A stretch of 64,000 bases of DNA from Planctomycetota bacterium (GTDB lineage: Bacteria; Planctomycetota; Planctomycetia; Pirellulales; Pirellulaceae): NCBI GenBank assembly GCA_014381825.1, contig JACNKX010000113.1, forward strand, positions 70,159 through 134,158. The letters are read 5' to 3'. The position numbers and the translations under genes were made by a program. Under the pieces are notes generated by a model, which was not told the DNA's origin, ran no database searches, and was given only the letters and a program-made list of their open reading frames with translations. How positions within the stretch are numbered: the stretch's first letter is position 1; each line of letters starts with the position of its first letter. Of the stretch, positions 27,512 through 38,200 are shown piece by piece.

Positions 27512-28663
27512 ATGAACAACTTCATTAGTCACCCGTCTATCCGAAAACATCGATGGACGTGCCTCGGCTATCTTATCGCGGGAATCGTTGTTGTTGCCTC
27601 GATGCCGCGCGTGAGTGCGGACGATCTTCAATTAACGCTCCCTCCAGTCATCTACGCCGTCCCTGGAATGGAGTCGGCGATTTACTACGACAATCTAGTT
27701 TTGACGCAATCGCCGGATACATATCGATTTGAAATCTCGTGCGATCTCGGCACTCAGGAAGCGACTCGGTGGGCTGTCACGCCAGCGACCGCTTCTCGCG
27801 GTGACCATGCGGTAACGATCCGCGTGACCGATGCGGAGGGAAAGGATCTTGCCGAGGCAAGGACGATCCTGCGTGTCGCAGCACCAAACGCGGGTGATGG
27901 AAAGGAACTGCGATTATTGACCGTCGGCGATAGCCTTACTCATGCGAGCGCTTATCCAAACGAACTGCTCCGCTTACTGAAGCAACCCGGCAATCCGAAG
28001 CTAACAATGCTGGGAACTCACAAGCCCGATCGTGCCGCGGAAGGTGTTGCTCACGAAGGCTATGGCGGTTGGACCTGGCAGCGATTCGTGACCAAATACG
28101 AGCCTGACCCTGATGGAACATACCGCAAGCGAAGTAGCCCCTTCGTTTATCTTGGCGAAGACGAGAAGCCATCGCTCGATGTGGCGCGATACATCGCCGA
28201 AGAGTGCGGTGGCGATCCACCTGACGTCGTCACGTTCTTGCTCGGAATCAACGACTGTTTCAGTGCGAATCCAGATGATCCGAAAGCGATCGACGCTCGA
28301 ATCGACGACGTCTTTCAGCACGCAGACAAATTGATCATGGCTTTCTCGAAAGCCGCCCCCAATGCGAAACTCGCCATTTGCCTGACGACTCCGCCCAACT
28401 CACGACAAGCAGCCTTCGAAGCCAACTATCAAGACCGTTACACTCGTTGGGGCTGGAAGCGAATTCAACATCAACTTGTCCAACGGCAAATCGAACGCTA
28501 TCGCGATCGAGAGGCAGAACAGATCTACATCGTTCCGACCGAGCTGAATCTAGATCCCGTCGATGGTTATCCCATTAACAACGGAGTGCATCCCAACGAA
28601 TTGGGTTATCGGCAAGTCGCTGCCAGTATTTACGCGTGGCTCAAAGCGGAACCCTTGCGATGA
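27512..28663 (+). CDS. Exported SGNH/GDSL-family hydrolase
   Basis: 383 residues from ATG 27512, with GAGGAG ten bases upstream; a TTG at 27494 is in frame. After a signal peptide there is a beta-rich N-terminal domain of about 110 residues, then the SGNH core: block I VGDSLTHAS with the nucleophile Ser, a Gly-containing block near HEGYGGWTW, block III LGINDCF with Asn, and block V NNGVHPNELGY. The residue three before the block V His is Asn, where Asp is usual, so the Asp-His dyad looks altered. It is probably an esterase acting on acylated carbohydrate in the periplasm, consistent with the DUF1080 neighbour. Confidence 0.83.
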   Translation: MNNFISHPSIRKHRWTCLGYLIAGIVVVASMPRVSADDLQLTLPPVIYAVPGMESAIYYDNLVLTQSPDTYRFEISCDLGTQEATRWAVTPATASRGDHAVTIRVTDAEGKDLAEARTILRVAAPNAGDGKELRLLTVGDSLTHASAYPNELLRLLKQPGNPKLTMLGTHKPDRAAEGVAHEGYGGWTWQRFVTKYEPDPDGTYRKRSSPFVYLGEDEKPSLDVARYIAEECGGDPPDVVTFLLGINDCFSANPDDPKAIDARIDDVFQHADKLIMAFSKAAPNAKLAICLTTPPNSRQAAFEANYQDRYTRWGWKRIQHQLVQRQIERYRDREAEQIYIVPTELNLDPVDGYPINNGVHPNELGYRQVAASIYAWLKAEPLR

Positions 28664-28672
28664 CGGCAAACA

Positions 28673-28699
28673 GATCAGCGCATGCTAAATCGGCTGATC
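28673..28699. terminator. Hairpin after the SGNH hydrolase gene
   Basis: GATCAGC (28673-28679) pairs perfectly with GCTGATC (28693-28699) over 7 bp around a 13-base loop, about 10 bases after the stop codon. The large loop and lack of a T-run make it a weak terminator candidate. Confidence 0.35.
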
Positions 28700-28796
28700 A
28701 CAAGTTAATAAGAAGGTGCCGTTTCGGTTAGAACTGGGACCAAAGGCTCGCTGGACGGCAGCGCGCGTCTGGCCAAGCTTGCTGGAGTTAAAGCTG

Positions 28797-29516
28797 ATGA
28801 TTGATCGCATCGCGCCAACTCGCCGACCGCCTGGGAGCATCGCCGGTTACCAAAACTGGCGTTCGTTGCTGTTCATGCACTGGTCAGTACCGATCGAAGA
28901 ACTACGCCGGTTGGTTCCTCACGACTTGGACTTGGACCTTTACCAGAACGAAGCGTATGTCGGCGTCGTCCCGTTTGAAATGGAGAACGTTCGCGCGCGG
29001 TGGTGGCCTCGTTCTTGTGCGATGAACTTCCTTGAAACAAACCTGCGGACGTATGTCATCTGTAACGGTCGTCCAGGGATCTACTTCTTCTCTCTCGAAG
29101 CCACCTCGCGCCTCGCTGTATGGGGTGCAAGAACTGGCTGGGGCCTGCCGTACCACTATGCTCACGCGAGCATGAAGCGAACCAATGACGTCATCGAATA
29201 TGAAACCCAGCGCCCACGTAACGGCCCACGCCACTGGGTTCGCTATCAAATCGGCAACAAACTCGGGTCGTCCGAACCCGAGACATTGCAACACTTCTTT
29301 CTGGAGCGTTACTTGTTGTTCGTCCGGCGACACGGCACGATCTATTCAGGCCAGGTGTATCACACTGCGTACCCGGCGTTCGAAGCAACGGTACTTGAAG
29401 TCGAAGACGAGTTGATCGCAACCACTGGCCTTCCTCCGGTCGTCGCACCGCCGGCCTTCGCACATTTCTCGCCAGGCGTCGACGTGGAAGTGTTTCCGCT
29501 ATCACGTGCTCGGTGA
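28797..29516 (+). CDS. DUF2071 family protein
   Basis: 239 residues from ATG 28797, chosen because GGAG lies nine bases upstream; GTG at 28716 is in frame but the extra residues look unrelated. The protein carries the DUF2071 (YqjF-like) pattern: NWRSLLFMHWSVPIEELRRL, LDLDLYQNEAYVGVVPFEM, FLETNLRTYVI, GIYFFSLEA and WGLPYHYAHA. The family is related in fold to acetoacetate decarboxylase but has no proven reaction. It appears to stand alone; the 295 bp that follow hold no gene I can support. Confidence 0.83.
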   Translation: MIDRIAPTRRPPGSIAGYQNWRSLLFMHWSVPIEELRRLVPHDLDLDLYQNEAYVGVVPFEMENVRARWWPRSCAMNFLETNLRTYVICNGRPGIYFFSLEATSRLAVWGARTGWGLPYHYAHASMKRTNDVIEYETQRPRNGPRHWVRYQIGNKLGSSEPETLQHFFLERYLLFVRRHGTIYSGQVYHTAYPAFEATVLEVEDELIATTGLPPVVAPPAFAHFSPGVDVEVFPLSRAR

Positions 29517-29811
29517 GTGACGATCGACAAACGCGCGACGCTCGCTCGTTTATGCCTGGAAGGGTCGTGCTGAGATGCCAAAAACATAGCGAATCCGTGT
29601 ACGAGTGACTTCCTTTGGGGCAATCCAAGCCAGCCCAATCCGGTGGCACTTCCGTGTTTCGCGATACTTAATTACGAACGGCAAGAATCCTCGAAATGCG
29701 AGTGCACGTTCGTGGCCAGTCGTGATAGAATGGAGCCACCGTAGGTTGCATTCGCTGCCGGTGGGTTGCGGCCCAAAGATCGTCCATGCATGACGTGTCT
29801 CCGAGTATTTC

Positions 29812-31077
29812 ATGCAAGTTTCCAAATCGACAAGTGACTTCATAACGCTCCTCAAGAAGAGCGATTTGCTGCAGCAAGCAGATTTGCAAGATGCTGCGCT
29901 CACGGCGGCGCATCTGAATGAACCGACGCAACAAGAGATCGCTGACGTCTTGGTGGAAGATGGGTATCTCACTCGCTTCCAAGCGGACCGCTTGCTCGAA
30001 GGTTCGTTCCGTGGCCTCGTGATCGATGGATACAAGATCGTCGAAGTGTTGGGGCGTGGTGGTATGGGATGGGTCTACATCGCGGAGGACTCGGAAACGA
30101 ATTGGCGCGTCGCGCTAAAGGTTCTGCCTGACGAAGCGCGGCACGAGGCCGGCACGTTGGCGCGGTTCCGGCTAGAAGCACAAGCTGGGATGAGGTTGAA
30201 CCATCCGAATATCGTTCGAAGCCACAAGCTGGGCGAAGCCGAAGATCGTTACGGACCGGTTTCTTATGTCGTAATGGAGTTAGTCCGTGGTGTGAACTTG
30301 TTCGAGTTCATGTTGATGAAGAAGAAGCTCGATGTTAGCCACGCATGCGACATCATCATGCAGGCCGCCAAGGGATTGTCGTACGCTCATGAACAGGGTC
30401 TCGTTCACCGGGACATTAAGCCCGAAAACATCTTGGTCTGTGCGGACGGCACGGTAAAGATCTTGGACTTTGGTTTGGCAATGATCGACGAGAACGATGA
30501 AGAGTTCTCAATGGCGATGATTTTTGGGCAGAACCGCCTCGGGACAGCGGATTACATTTCGCCTGAACAGTATCTAGACAGCTATCAAATCGACGCGAGG
30601 GCGGACTTGTACAGTCTGGGATGCACGTTCTATTTTGCCCTAACTGGGAAGGTCCCATTCCCGTTCGAGACATCCGACCAGAAGCTCAAAGCGCACCTTA
30701 AGAAGAAAGCGACGCCGATTCAAGAGTTGCGTCCCGACGTACCGCGAGCGGTCACTGCTCTGGTTGCCAAGTTAATGGCGAAACGACCGGAGAATCGTTT
30801 GCAGACATCGGACGAGGTCGCTCGATACTTGCGACCGCTTGCCGAGCGTCAGGCAACGGCTTTCAATTTCCGCTCCGTACTCAACGCGCGGATGGCACAT
30901 GCCAATCGGAAGGAACAAGACAAACAGGCCAAGATCCGCGACCGGGGCAGCACAGCTCGAGCATTGAGCGATGCCGTTAAGCCAACGCCCGATGAAAAGC
31001 GTCAATCCACGATCGAGACGATTGTGCGAGAAGAAACGATGCTGAATCAGAAAGAGCTCCGCAAGAAGCAGGAGTAG
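29812..31077 (+). CDS. Cytoplasmic PknB-type serine/threonine protein kinase
   Basis: 421 residues. The N-terminal ~65 residues (FITLLKKSDLLQQADLQDA to GYLTRFQADRLLEG) form the helical adaptor often found before planctomycete kinase domains. The kinase domain, about 72-330, shows the glycine loop LGRGGMGWVY, VALKVLPDE, HRDIKPEN, LDFGLAMID and GTADYISPEQY. The C-terminal tail is rich in Lys, Arg and Glu and contains no membrane helix, so the enzyme should be soluble. It overlaps neither neighbour and is convergent, six bases away, with the helicase reading frame. No sigma gene is adjacent. Confidence 0.87.
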   Translation: MQVSKSTSDFITLLKKSDLLQQADLQDAALTAAHLNEPTQQEIADVLVEDGYLTRFQADRLLEGSFRGLVIDGYKIVEVLGRGGMGWVYIAEDSETNWRVALKVLPDEARHEAGTLARFRLEAQAGMRLNHPNIVRSHKLGEAEDRYGPVSYVVMELVRGVNLFEFMLMKKKLDVSHACDIIMQAAKGLSYAHEQGLVHRDIKPENILVCADGTVKILDFGLAMIDENDEEFSMAMIFGQNRLGTADYISPEQYLDSYQIDARADLYSLGCTFYFALTGKVPFPFETSDQKLKAHLKKKATPIQELRPDVPRAVTALVAKLMAKRPENRLQTSDEVARYLRPLAERQATAFNFRSVLNARMAHANRKEQDKQAKIRDRGSTARALSDAVKPTPDEKRQSTIETIVREETMLNQKELRKKQE

Positions 31078-31083
31078 AGTCGC

Positions 31084-31419
31084 TTAAAGAATCTCGCTCG
31101 TCTTCTCAGCCTGCTCGAGTGTTTTATCCGTGCTTGTCGAATCGACTTGGCGACAAGATTCAACCAAGCGATCTGTAATCTCATCCAGCTCGGTGCGCCA
31201 TTCATCCTCGGTCGTCTCAGGTGGACAAATCTGCTTGAACTCCGCGAGCAGCAAGATCATTCGCAGCAAGTGCCGAAAAATGACACCCTCTTGTTTCTGT
31301 AGTCCGTTGCTCGTGATGAAGTTATTGAAGTCCCCACCGAACTCAAGCAACTCGCCTGCTGCCCACACTGGCACGACCCGTACGTCGTGAACACCAGGGA
31401 AGTCGTGGTCGAACAGAAT
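31084..31419 (-). pseudogene. C-terminal continuation of the helicase frame after an in-frame UGA
   Basis: Directly after the helicase TGA (31420-31422 on the minus strand) the same frame stays open for 111 codons. It carries plausible protein sequence such as FDHDFPGVHDVRVVPVWAAG, LEFGGDFNNFIT and GLQKQEGVIFRHLLRMILLL. This looks like the natural C-terminal helical domain of the helicase, so the TGA is probably a recent nonsense change (for example from TGG) or a sequence error. A 6-bp perfect stem with a GTACGG loop lies 36 bases after the UGA, but selenocysteine in a helicase has no precedent known to me. Confidence 0.7.
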
Positions 31420-33474
31420 TCATAGCTTCTCGGCCAGCGTCAACACCCAGACTCGTTCCTCTTCGAAGATGCCATCGCCTTGACGCCGCTTGTTGTCTTC
31501 CTCCTCCTCTTCGGCCGCTCCAAGTTGCTCGAGCGTCACTAAACCGAGCTTGAGCAGTTGAACATCCAAGCGCGTCGTAGCGAGTGGACCCGGAGGTAAT
31601 TCTTCATGCTTCGGTACTCGCACGAATCGTGCGACCGAACCTGGAATCTCTAGGATGCTTTCAATGGCTTGAATCCGCTCGGCGCGATCGGCGACTCCGA
31701 GATGATTGAGCAAGAAGACTCCATACAACGGATTGACACCACGAAAGTGCAACAGTCGCTGCATTGTCTCCGTGGGGTGAGCAAACTGCGGTCGATAGAT
31801 GTAGGGCGTAGGGGGGACGTCCGGGACATCATCGAGCAGCTGAGGTCGAGGCTTCACGACTTCAGCTGAGACAAAAATCCGAGGACTCGATGAACTGCCC
31901 CCAGGCTCCTCATCGAGTTTGATCGCTCCTCCCACCTCCTCTTCGTCCTTCGGAGGTTCCGGATCGAGCGAGACATAGCCTGCTGTCCAGAGTGTCATCA
32001 GCATTCGATCAAGTATCTTCTGACCGGCCTCGAACTGCTTGCCTTCCTGCAATCGTTTGTCGATCAGTGTTCGAATCGGCTCTAGATCCGATGACACATC
32101 GAGCATGTGAGCTAAGAGACGCCAAGGGAGAGCCCCGCGACTGGCGAGTTTGCTTGATGGCGCATCGTAAAGCTTCTCGAACTGCTGTTCGGTCCAATAC
32201 TGCTGATTCGCGCGACGCTTCGGCATCTTCTTCTTCAGCGCCTTCTTCGCCTTGCGCAGCCCGGGATCCTTGGTGTCTTCAGGGATCTGATCGTACTTCA
32301 CTTTCCAACGAAGATGCTTCACATCGTCTTCGTGAGCCAGTGCAAATACATGACCTTGTGAATCGAACTGCGGACGCCCGGCACGACCAAACATTTGATG
32401 CGCCGCACTCGGTTCGATCAGCTTTTTTTTGTCCGGCGGGCCTTTCAGCAATTCCGGGATGACTACGCTTCGCGCGGGCAAATTAATCCCCGCAGCCAGC
32501 GTCTCGGTACAGACACAAACGGACAAAAGCTTCTGCTGAAACAATTCTTCGACGATTCGACGATACTTTGGCAATACACCCGCATGGTGGACTCCCACGC
32601 CGCGATAAAGAATCTGTTTCAGCTTTGGTCCCGCTCCCTGAGACCAATCGTGTGCGTTCAATTGCTTTCCCAGCTCCGCTTGCTGACCGTCGTAGAGCAG
32701 CTTTTTGCCTTTCAGTTGCTCGGCGACGTTCCAACACTGTTCGCGATTAAAGCAAAAGACTAACGCTGGTGTATACCGAGCTTCTTCTTCACCTGCCGCC
32801 ATCGATTCTAGATGTTCTGTCAGCAACGCGTCGCCAATCCAGTGATGCGTGAGGGGCACTTTGCGGTCATCGCTCTGGACTAACTCGATGTTGCGGTCGT
32901 GGGCTCGCCGCAGCCAACTCGTAAACTCGTATGCATTTCCGACCGTCGCCGAGAGTAACAACAACCGCACATGTTCTGGCAATAATCCGAGCGTTAACTC
33001 CCAGACGATGCCGCGTTCTGGGTCGTTGAAACTATGAAACTCGTCCATCACAACGGCACAGACATCGTCAAATTCAAACTGATCGCGATGAAGCAAACGA
33101 TTGAATAGAATCTCGGCAACGACCACGAGAATCGAGGCTTCAGGATTAACGCGTCGATTGCCCGTCACCAATCCGACATCGTCGGTGCTAAACCCCCAGC
33201 GAACAGCAGCCGCTTGCATCTCTTGCAGCTTTTGTTCGGTCAGAGCGATCAAGGGGGTCGTGTAATACGCACGCTTACCGGTCTTCAACGCCTCGAACAA
33301 AGCCGCTTCGGCGATCAGCGTCTTTCCGGTCCCCGTCGGAGCACAGACCAAGACGCCCTGATCGGAGGCGAACCAGTTGAGCAGGGCATCTTCCTGTACG
33401 GGATAAGGTTCGAACTCCAACTGATCGAAGTAGTCACTCGCAAGTTCGTCGCGAGTCGGAGATGCAAGAGTCAT
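31420..33474 (-). CDS. Ski2-like DExH-box RNA/DNA helicase, cut by an in-frame TGA
   Basis: 684 residues from ATG 33474; the frame is open to TTG 33612, but no ribosome-binding site supports that start. Superfamily 2 motifs are complete: Walker [20 protein letters not shown], motif [14 protein letters not shown] in [45 protein letters not shown] and motif [13 protein letters not shown]. This order is that of Ski2/Mtr4-type helicases, which unwind RNA (or DNA) during degradation or repair. The enzyme core is intact, but the frame stops with TGA before a conserved-looking C-terminal part (31084-31419). The truncated protein may still work. It is divergent from the small membrane-protein gene at 33779; the ~300 bp between them hold no other gene I can support. 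Confidence 0.85.
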   Translation of the reverse strand: MTLASPTRDELASDYFDQLEFEPYPVQEDALLNWFASDQGVLVCAPTGTGKTLIAEAALFEALKTGKRAYYTTPLIALTEQKLQEMQAAAVRWGFSTDDVGLVTGNRRVNPEASILVVVAEILFNRLLHRDQFEFDDVCAVVMDEFHSFNDPERGIVWELTLGLLPEHVRLLLLSATVGNAYEFTSWLRRAHDRNIELVQSDDRKVPLTHHWIGDALLTEHLESMAAGEEEARYTPALVFCFNREQCWNVAEQLKGKKLLYDGQQAELGKQLNAHDWSQGAGPKLKQILYRGVGVHHAGVLPKYRRIVEELFQQKLLSVCVCTETLAAGINLPARSVVIPELLKGPPDKKKLIEPSAAHQMFGRAGRPQFDSQGHVFALAHEDDVKHLRWKVKYDQIPEDTKDPGLRKAKKALKKKMPKRRANQQYWTEQQFEKLYDAPSSKLASRGALPWRLLAHMLDVSSDLEPIRTLIDKRLQEGKQFEAGQKILDRMLMTLWTAGYVSLDPEPPKDEEEVGGAIKLDEEPGGSSSSPRIFVSAEVVKPRPQLLDDVPDVPPTPYIYRPQFAHPTETMQRLLHFRGVNPLYGVFLLNHLGVADRAERIQAIESILEIPGSVARFVRVPKHEELPPGPLATTRLDVQLLKLGLVTLEQLGAAEEEEEDNKRRQGDGIFEEERVWVLTLAEKL

Positions 33475-33778
33475 GCGAATCCATTCGATGGGCAGAAGTA
33501 GGGTGTCGGCGTCAGCCGCACCTTCATTACAAGTGACTGTGGAGTGAGTATGAACTTCGCCGAGACGGGATGTAACTTCTACAAAATCAGGTATGCCCCG
33601 TGATTTCGCCAACTAAGAACGTTACGGCCATAACCTGTGTCCCGACAATCGATTGCGTCTATTTCATGATAACGACTGCGTCGCCTTGGCATACCTCTTG
33701 CATATGATTGTAGCGAACGGAGTGATTACAACATATCTTCCAAGGCGTTCTGCCTTGCATCTACGAGGGAGTTGAGTG

Positions 33779-34150
33779 ATGCGAATGATCTGGCAAGCTA
33801 TCCGAGCTGTGACGATCGAAGTGATGGGTGTTGGTGCCGTGATCTTCCTGTTGTTCGGTGCCGCTGGATGGACAGTGGAAAGTGCCGCAGTGCAACCCAA
33901 GCAAGAAGTCGACCGCGCGTGGAACTGGCTTCGAGAAACCTCTGATGACTTCACTGCATCGATCCAGCCAAACTTGACCGCCGATGAACGCGAAAGCTTC
34001 GCCGCTGAACGACTCGACTACTACGGGACTTTCTACGGCGAAGCAGCCGACAGTTATGCGAATCGAGCCGTGGAGCATTTGCAGCGTCGCGCCGAGCCAG
34101 CTGACCAGAAGCCCGCCCTACCGACAAATCAACTTCTCGGAACACTTTGA
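33779..34150 (+). CDS. Small single-pass membrane protein of unknown function
   Basis: 123 residues from ATG 33779 (GAGGGAG upstream; an adjacent GTG at 33776 is in frame). One hydrophobic helix lies at about residues 10-32 (IEVMGVGAVIFLLFGAAGW). The remainder is hydrophilic and probably extracytoplasmic, with a charged helical stretch (DRAWNWLRETSDDF, NLTADERESFAAERLDYYG). No family is recognised. It is flanked by the divergent helicase gene and a leftward gene cluster. Confidence 0.6.
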   Translation: MRMIWQAIRAVTIEVMGVGAVIFLLFGAAGWTVESAAVQPKQEVDRAWNWLRETSDDFTASIQPNLTADERESFAAERLDYYGTFYGEAADSYANRAVEHLQRRAEPADQKPALPTNQLLGTL

Positions 34151-34276
34151 CGCGTCGCATTACATTGAGCGTCTGGCAGTCATCAAAATGCCAGTGGCTA
34201 TGCAAGTGATGCGCGAAAGGCGATTCACTCAGCGGCGTCTGCCTCACATTCCAAATGGAAACACCTCATTCTTGCC

Positions 34277-35194
34277 CTACTCTCGCGTTGTCCATTCGCC
34301 TTCTCGATAGACCGATTGGCGAGGATCGAATTCGGTAATCGTTACGAGTGCTCGAGACTTAATGGGCTGGGTGTCATCACGGGCGATGAGTTGAGACCAC
34401 GGCGCAAAGCTGGGCGGTTCATCGCTGGCTTCGGTCGTGACTGCCGCGGAGAGCGTGAGTTCTAGCGTGAGGAACTTACGGAGAAGACGGGGCGAGAGAC
34501 GACCCTCGGCGAGGCTGGCTTCTTTGTATTCACTTTCGGAGACGATGTGCGAATAGTACGCTGCCGCGGCCTGTACCTGCGGACGTGAGAAGGAGCGGCG
34601 GGCTTCGACTAATCGACCCGTTCGAAGCATCTTTAGCGTGATCGTCAGAGCTTTGCGATCAGCCTCGGTGATTCCGGTGAAATCAGCAACCATCGACTTT
34701 GGAGCTTTGAGCAGCGACGGATCGTGGTCGGAATCCAATGAAAACGCCATCGCGAGGAACGCCCTCTCCTCATCAGGCGTTCGTGCGAGTCCCGCCATCC
34801 CAAGCAAGCAGCTGCGCCCAAGTTCGTCAGGGCGGAGATGTGCGGCAATCAAGTAGAGTCGGATCGCCATGACGCGTGCTTCCGGATCTTCGGTCTTGAC
34901 CGCGAGATCCTCCGCATAGGTTCGATAGTCTTCGGGAGCTTCCGGTTCTAACGCTGCAAGTCGATCGAAATCAACGGCCCGAATAATGTCATCGATGGAA
35001 ACTCGCGGCAGTATGTGTTTGCGAAGAGCGCCGCTGGGAAGTGGCTCGTGGACTTCGATGCTGACCGCGTTCTCGTTAATCAAAAAGCCGCGAATCGGCT
35101 CGTCTTGATTCTTCTGAAAGACAATCACGCCCCAACAAGGAATGGAGATCGCACCCATTCCAAGAAAGATCAGAAGCGTCAACAGTCGTATCAT
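34277..35194 (-). CDS. Exported protein of unknown function downstream of the 1248-residue protein
   Basis: 305 residues with a signal peptide (about residues 1-22, cleavage near CWGVIV). The next stretch (VIVFQKNQDEPIRGFLINEN) looks like a short beta domain, followed by helical material with alternating charged and leucine residues. No recognised domain is visible. Its start lies 10 bp after the stop of the large membrane-protein gene, so the two are almost certainly co-transcribed and probably cooperate at the cell envelope. Confidence 0.7.
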   Translation of the reverse strand: MIRLLTLLIFLGMGAISIPCWGVIVFQKNQDEPIRGFLINENAVSIEVHEPLPSGALRKHILPRVSIDDIIRAVDFDRLAALEPEAPEDYRTYAEDLAVKTEDPEARVMAIRLYLIAAHLRPDELGRSCLLGMAGLARTPDEERAFLAMAFSLDSDHDPSLLKAPKSMVADFTGITEADRKALTITLKMLRTGRLVEARRSFSRPQVQAAAAYYSHIVSESEYKEASLAEGRLSPRLLRKFLTLELTLSAAVTTEASDEPPSFAPWSQLIARDDTQPIKSRALVTITEFDPRQSVYREGEWTTRE

Positions 35195-35204
35195 CTCGAG
35201 TCAC

Positions 35205-38200
35205 CTAATTCGTTCGATTTAACAGCAGCCACATTCGCAATGTAGTTTCGTGCCCATCTCGCAATTGCACCAAGACATGTTTCGCGTCGCGATCACGTAA
35301 CGCCAGTTGTTCGCCTAACGAATCAGTCTCCGCCTTTAGCGTAGGCCGCCTTCGAACACACTCGACGGCCAACAATTTCAACCATGCGCGGTCGAGCAAG
35401 ACGAGCCTCTGGAAATCGTTCGTCGCCAAGTAGTCAATCGCTCGCATTTCGACACGGCTCTGTTGAACTTGTTGCTTTCCCGCCGGCGAAAGCGCCGCCT
35501 CAAGCAACTGGTTCGTACGCCCTTCGATCATTGCCTGGACCACGACAGTAGGAGTAACCGGTTCGGCCGGCCATTCCGTCACTCGAAACAAGATCGCCTG
35601 CGCCGTGTAGAAATCATACAACGATTGCGCCGCATCGTTGTACACCTGAAAATTATTCTGTCCGCCGACATCTTCTTTCTTTGCGTCAGCCAAGACGTCG
35701 CGGAGCAACTCGTCTCTCAGAGCCATGCGCCCTGCGTCGCCTTTACCAACTTCGTACTCGCGTCCAAGCAATTTCGAAGCAATCTCTTGCAGTTGCTCGT
35801 CACTTACTCCGACTTCTTCAATTTGATCAGCGACCGCCAATCGCACTTGCTTCCACTTTCCAATCTCTTCGACGTGAGGGAGCGTCGCGCGATACTCTTC
35901 GATTCGCTTCTTGCCGAGCAAATAAGTTGCCAGGGCGGCAGCTTGTTCCGGCGCCAGATCGTCCACCCGATCGGTGTGCCCAGCAATTGTCTCGACGAAG
36001 CCGAAGCGAGTGACCGGGCTCGTCCGAGGATTCAGCAACATTCGCAACCGTTCGTTCAGCATCCTTAACGTCGTAGGTTCCAGCGGCGTTGGTTCATCGC
36101 GAGCCATCGGCGCGGTCGTCTCGTCCGCCGTCAAGAACGCGGCGGGATCTTGTGCAGCGAGCGTGTCAAACGTTGCCTCACCTGCATTTCCCTGTGCAAC
36201 GGCGCACCCAAGCGTGCTGTGGTAGGCGAGATTCACAATTTCGGCCAACAGAGCTTCCGGCTCGCTCACTTCGACACGTGGTTCGTCGAGCAAGCTGTTC
36301 GCTCCGACAACGAACCGAGTCAATCGTTTGTTGTCGACATCTTCCACCGTTGCGCCGAGCGACTTTCGAACTGCACTGGCAATTCCTGCGACGTCGCTCG
36401 ATTCGGGAGCCTCGGCCAGCCGCGCGATCATCGCTTCCGCGAGAAACTCCTGTAGATCGAGATCTTTTGTCTTTTCATACACTTCCAGTATCCGAATTAC
36501 ATTGATGGGACTCTCCGAGGCGACCGTCTTGATTATCAGCGTCTCATACTCGCGCCACGTTTGGCTCGCGCCGGAAAGGACGAGAACCAGGAAGTCAGTG
36601 TTCAGCTTTTCAAGCTTCGTCTGATCCAAGTACTCCGTGGTTTGTTTGGCAATCACAGCGTGGGCGGGTGCCACCAGCGCTGGCTCGCTCTTAGCCAAGG
36701 CAATTAACAGGCGATAGAGCCGCTCGGCGACGCCTTCGTAAGCGTGCTGCTGGAGCATGTGCGGTTCGAGACCTGCGTCGATCGTACGTCCAATGGCCCG
36801 TCCCAATTCCGTCGAAGCATCGTCTTGCCGTTCATCGACTGTTTGAGTAACCAGACTGACAGCAGCTTGCGTAGCAAGAAATGCGTGCGGAAACAGCTCG
36901 TCGTTCGCTCGCAGATCGCGCTCCGATCTTGGAATGCGAGCGATCAGGTCGTCGAGCAATCGACGCGCGGCTTCTTGATCGGGATCGCGCGCATAACAAA
37001 GCGAGATCACACGCATCAGCAGGTCGCGTTGTTCATCGTCGTGAACGTCCGAGAACAGTTCTTTAACGAGTTGTCCGTAGGCAGAGCGGCGCGTGGGGGC
37101 CTCCTTCGACTCGATTTGGATAAACATCGGGCGCTGCGAACGCATTTCGCGACGAGCGCTGCTGATGGCAAACTCCAATTCTTCGCCCCACCACGCCGTA
37201 TCAACGTTCGCATCATCGACGACAATCGGAGCGGGCACGCTCGGCGGCAAGGGACTCACTTCGACGGGGGGCAGGATGGTCAGGTTGTTGTTAATTGCCA
37301 CCCAACCAAAGAACCCCACGACCATTAAGGCAGCGACGCCAGCCGCCAGCAACGCACCGTGCGTGAAGTTGCGTTCTGAACGATGGCGTTGATCCTGCAT
37401 CCGTGTTCGTTCTTTAATGATCGCCGCCACCTGCTCCACACTTAGCCCCCACTGCTTCCCCTCCGATTCGATGCGAGTTCGGACGTCGTCCGACAAACGA
37501 ACCGACTCACCGAGTTTAGAATCAACCAATTGTTCAATATGTTCTCGCGCCTGTTGTTCAGAAATCTGGCGAATACCGAGAGCGACGCATACGTCACGGA
37601 GAGCGCTCGCAACCAGTTCTGTCTTGATGCCGTGACGTTCTTCGCCGTGACGACGTAAGTTCTCTTCGATATCGAAGGTGAGTAGTTTTCGTGGCAAACT
37701 GATCAGCGCGCCTTCGACCAACTCTCGGAATCCGACCAGTCGCTCCTGCTGTTGGGCGTCCGTATCTTCACGAGGTGTCGTTGACCGAAACTGAGACGTG
37801 GCAACCGCTCGGTCAACTTGCTCTTCAGTGAGTCCTAACTCGGTGGCAATCGCATTCAGCAAGACTCGACTCTTGGCGTTGATGCCACGATGCTGAGCCA
37901 GAATAGGAGCAGAGCGTTCGAGAAACTGTTTGACGTTCACATCGGTCGAATCGTTTTCGTCCGACGTCGTCAACGGTGAATCAGCATCCGCTTGTCCCGA
38001 TTCAAATTGCAAACCCTTCTCGGCGGCTTCGTCGTACACCACATGTTGGGAAAACGTCTGTGCCAAGCCCAGCACGGACGTCCCATGTTTAACAAACTTT
38101 TGTTCCAACAACGTCGGTACTATGCCGTCGGTTATTTGTGCCAGCGAAGCACTCAAATAATCACGATAAATCGCTTCTGGATTTCGCGGCGGAGGTGGAG

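Noticed and set aside
29517-29811. Possible small genes in the gap before the soluble kinase
   Set aside because: Short frames on both strands lack start signals and protein-like composition.
31420-31422. Selenocysteine at the helicase UGA
   Set aside because: A 6-bp stem with a G-starting loop lies 36 bases downstream, at the edge of the SECIS range, but the site is not a redox motif and the family has no Sec precedent known to me; mutation or sequence error is simpler.
33475-33612. 46-residue N-terminal extension of the helicase from TTG 33612
   Set aside because: No ribosome-binding site and no helicase-like sequence; the ATG at 33474 begins the conserved part.
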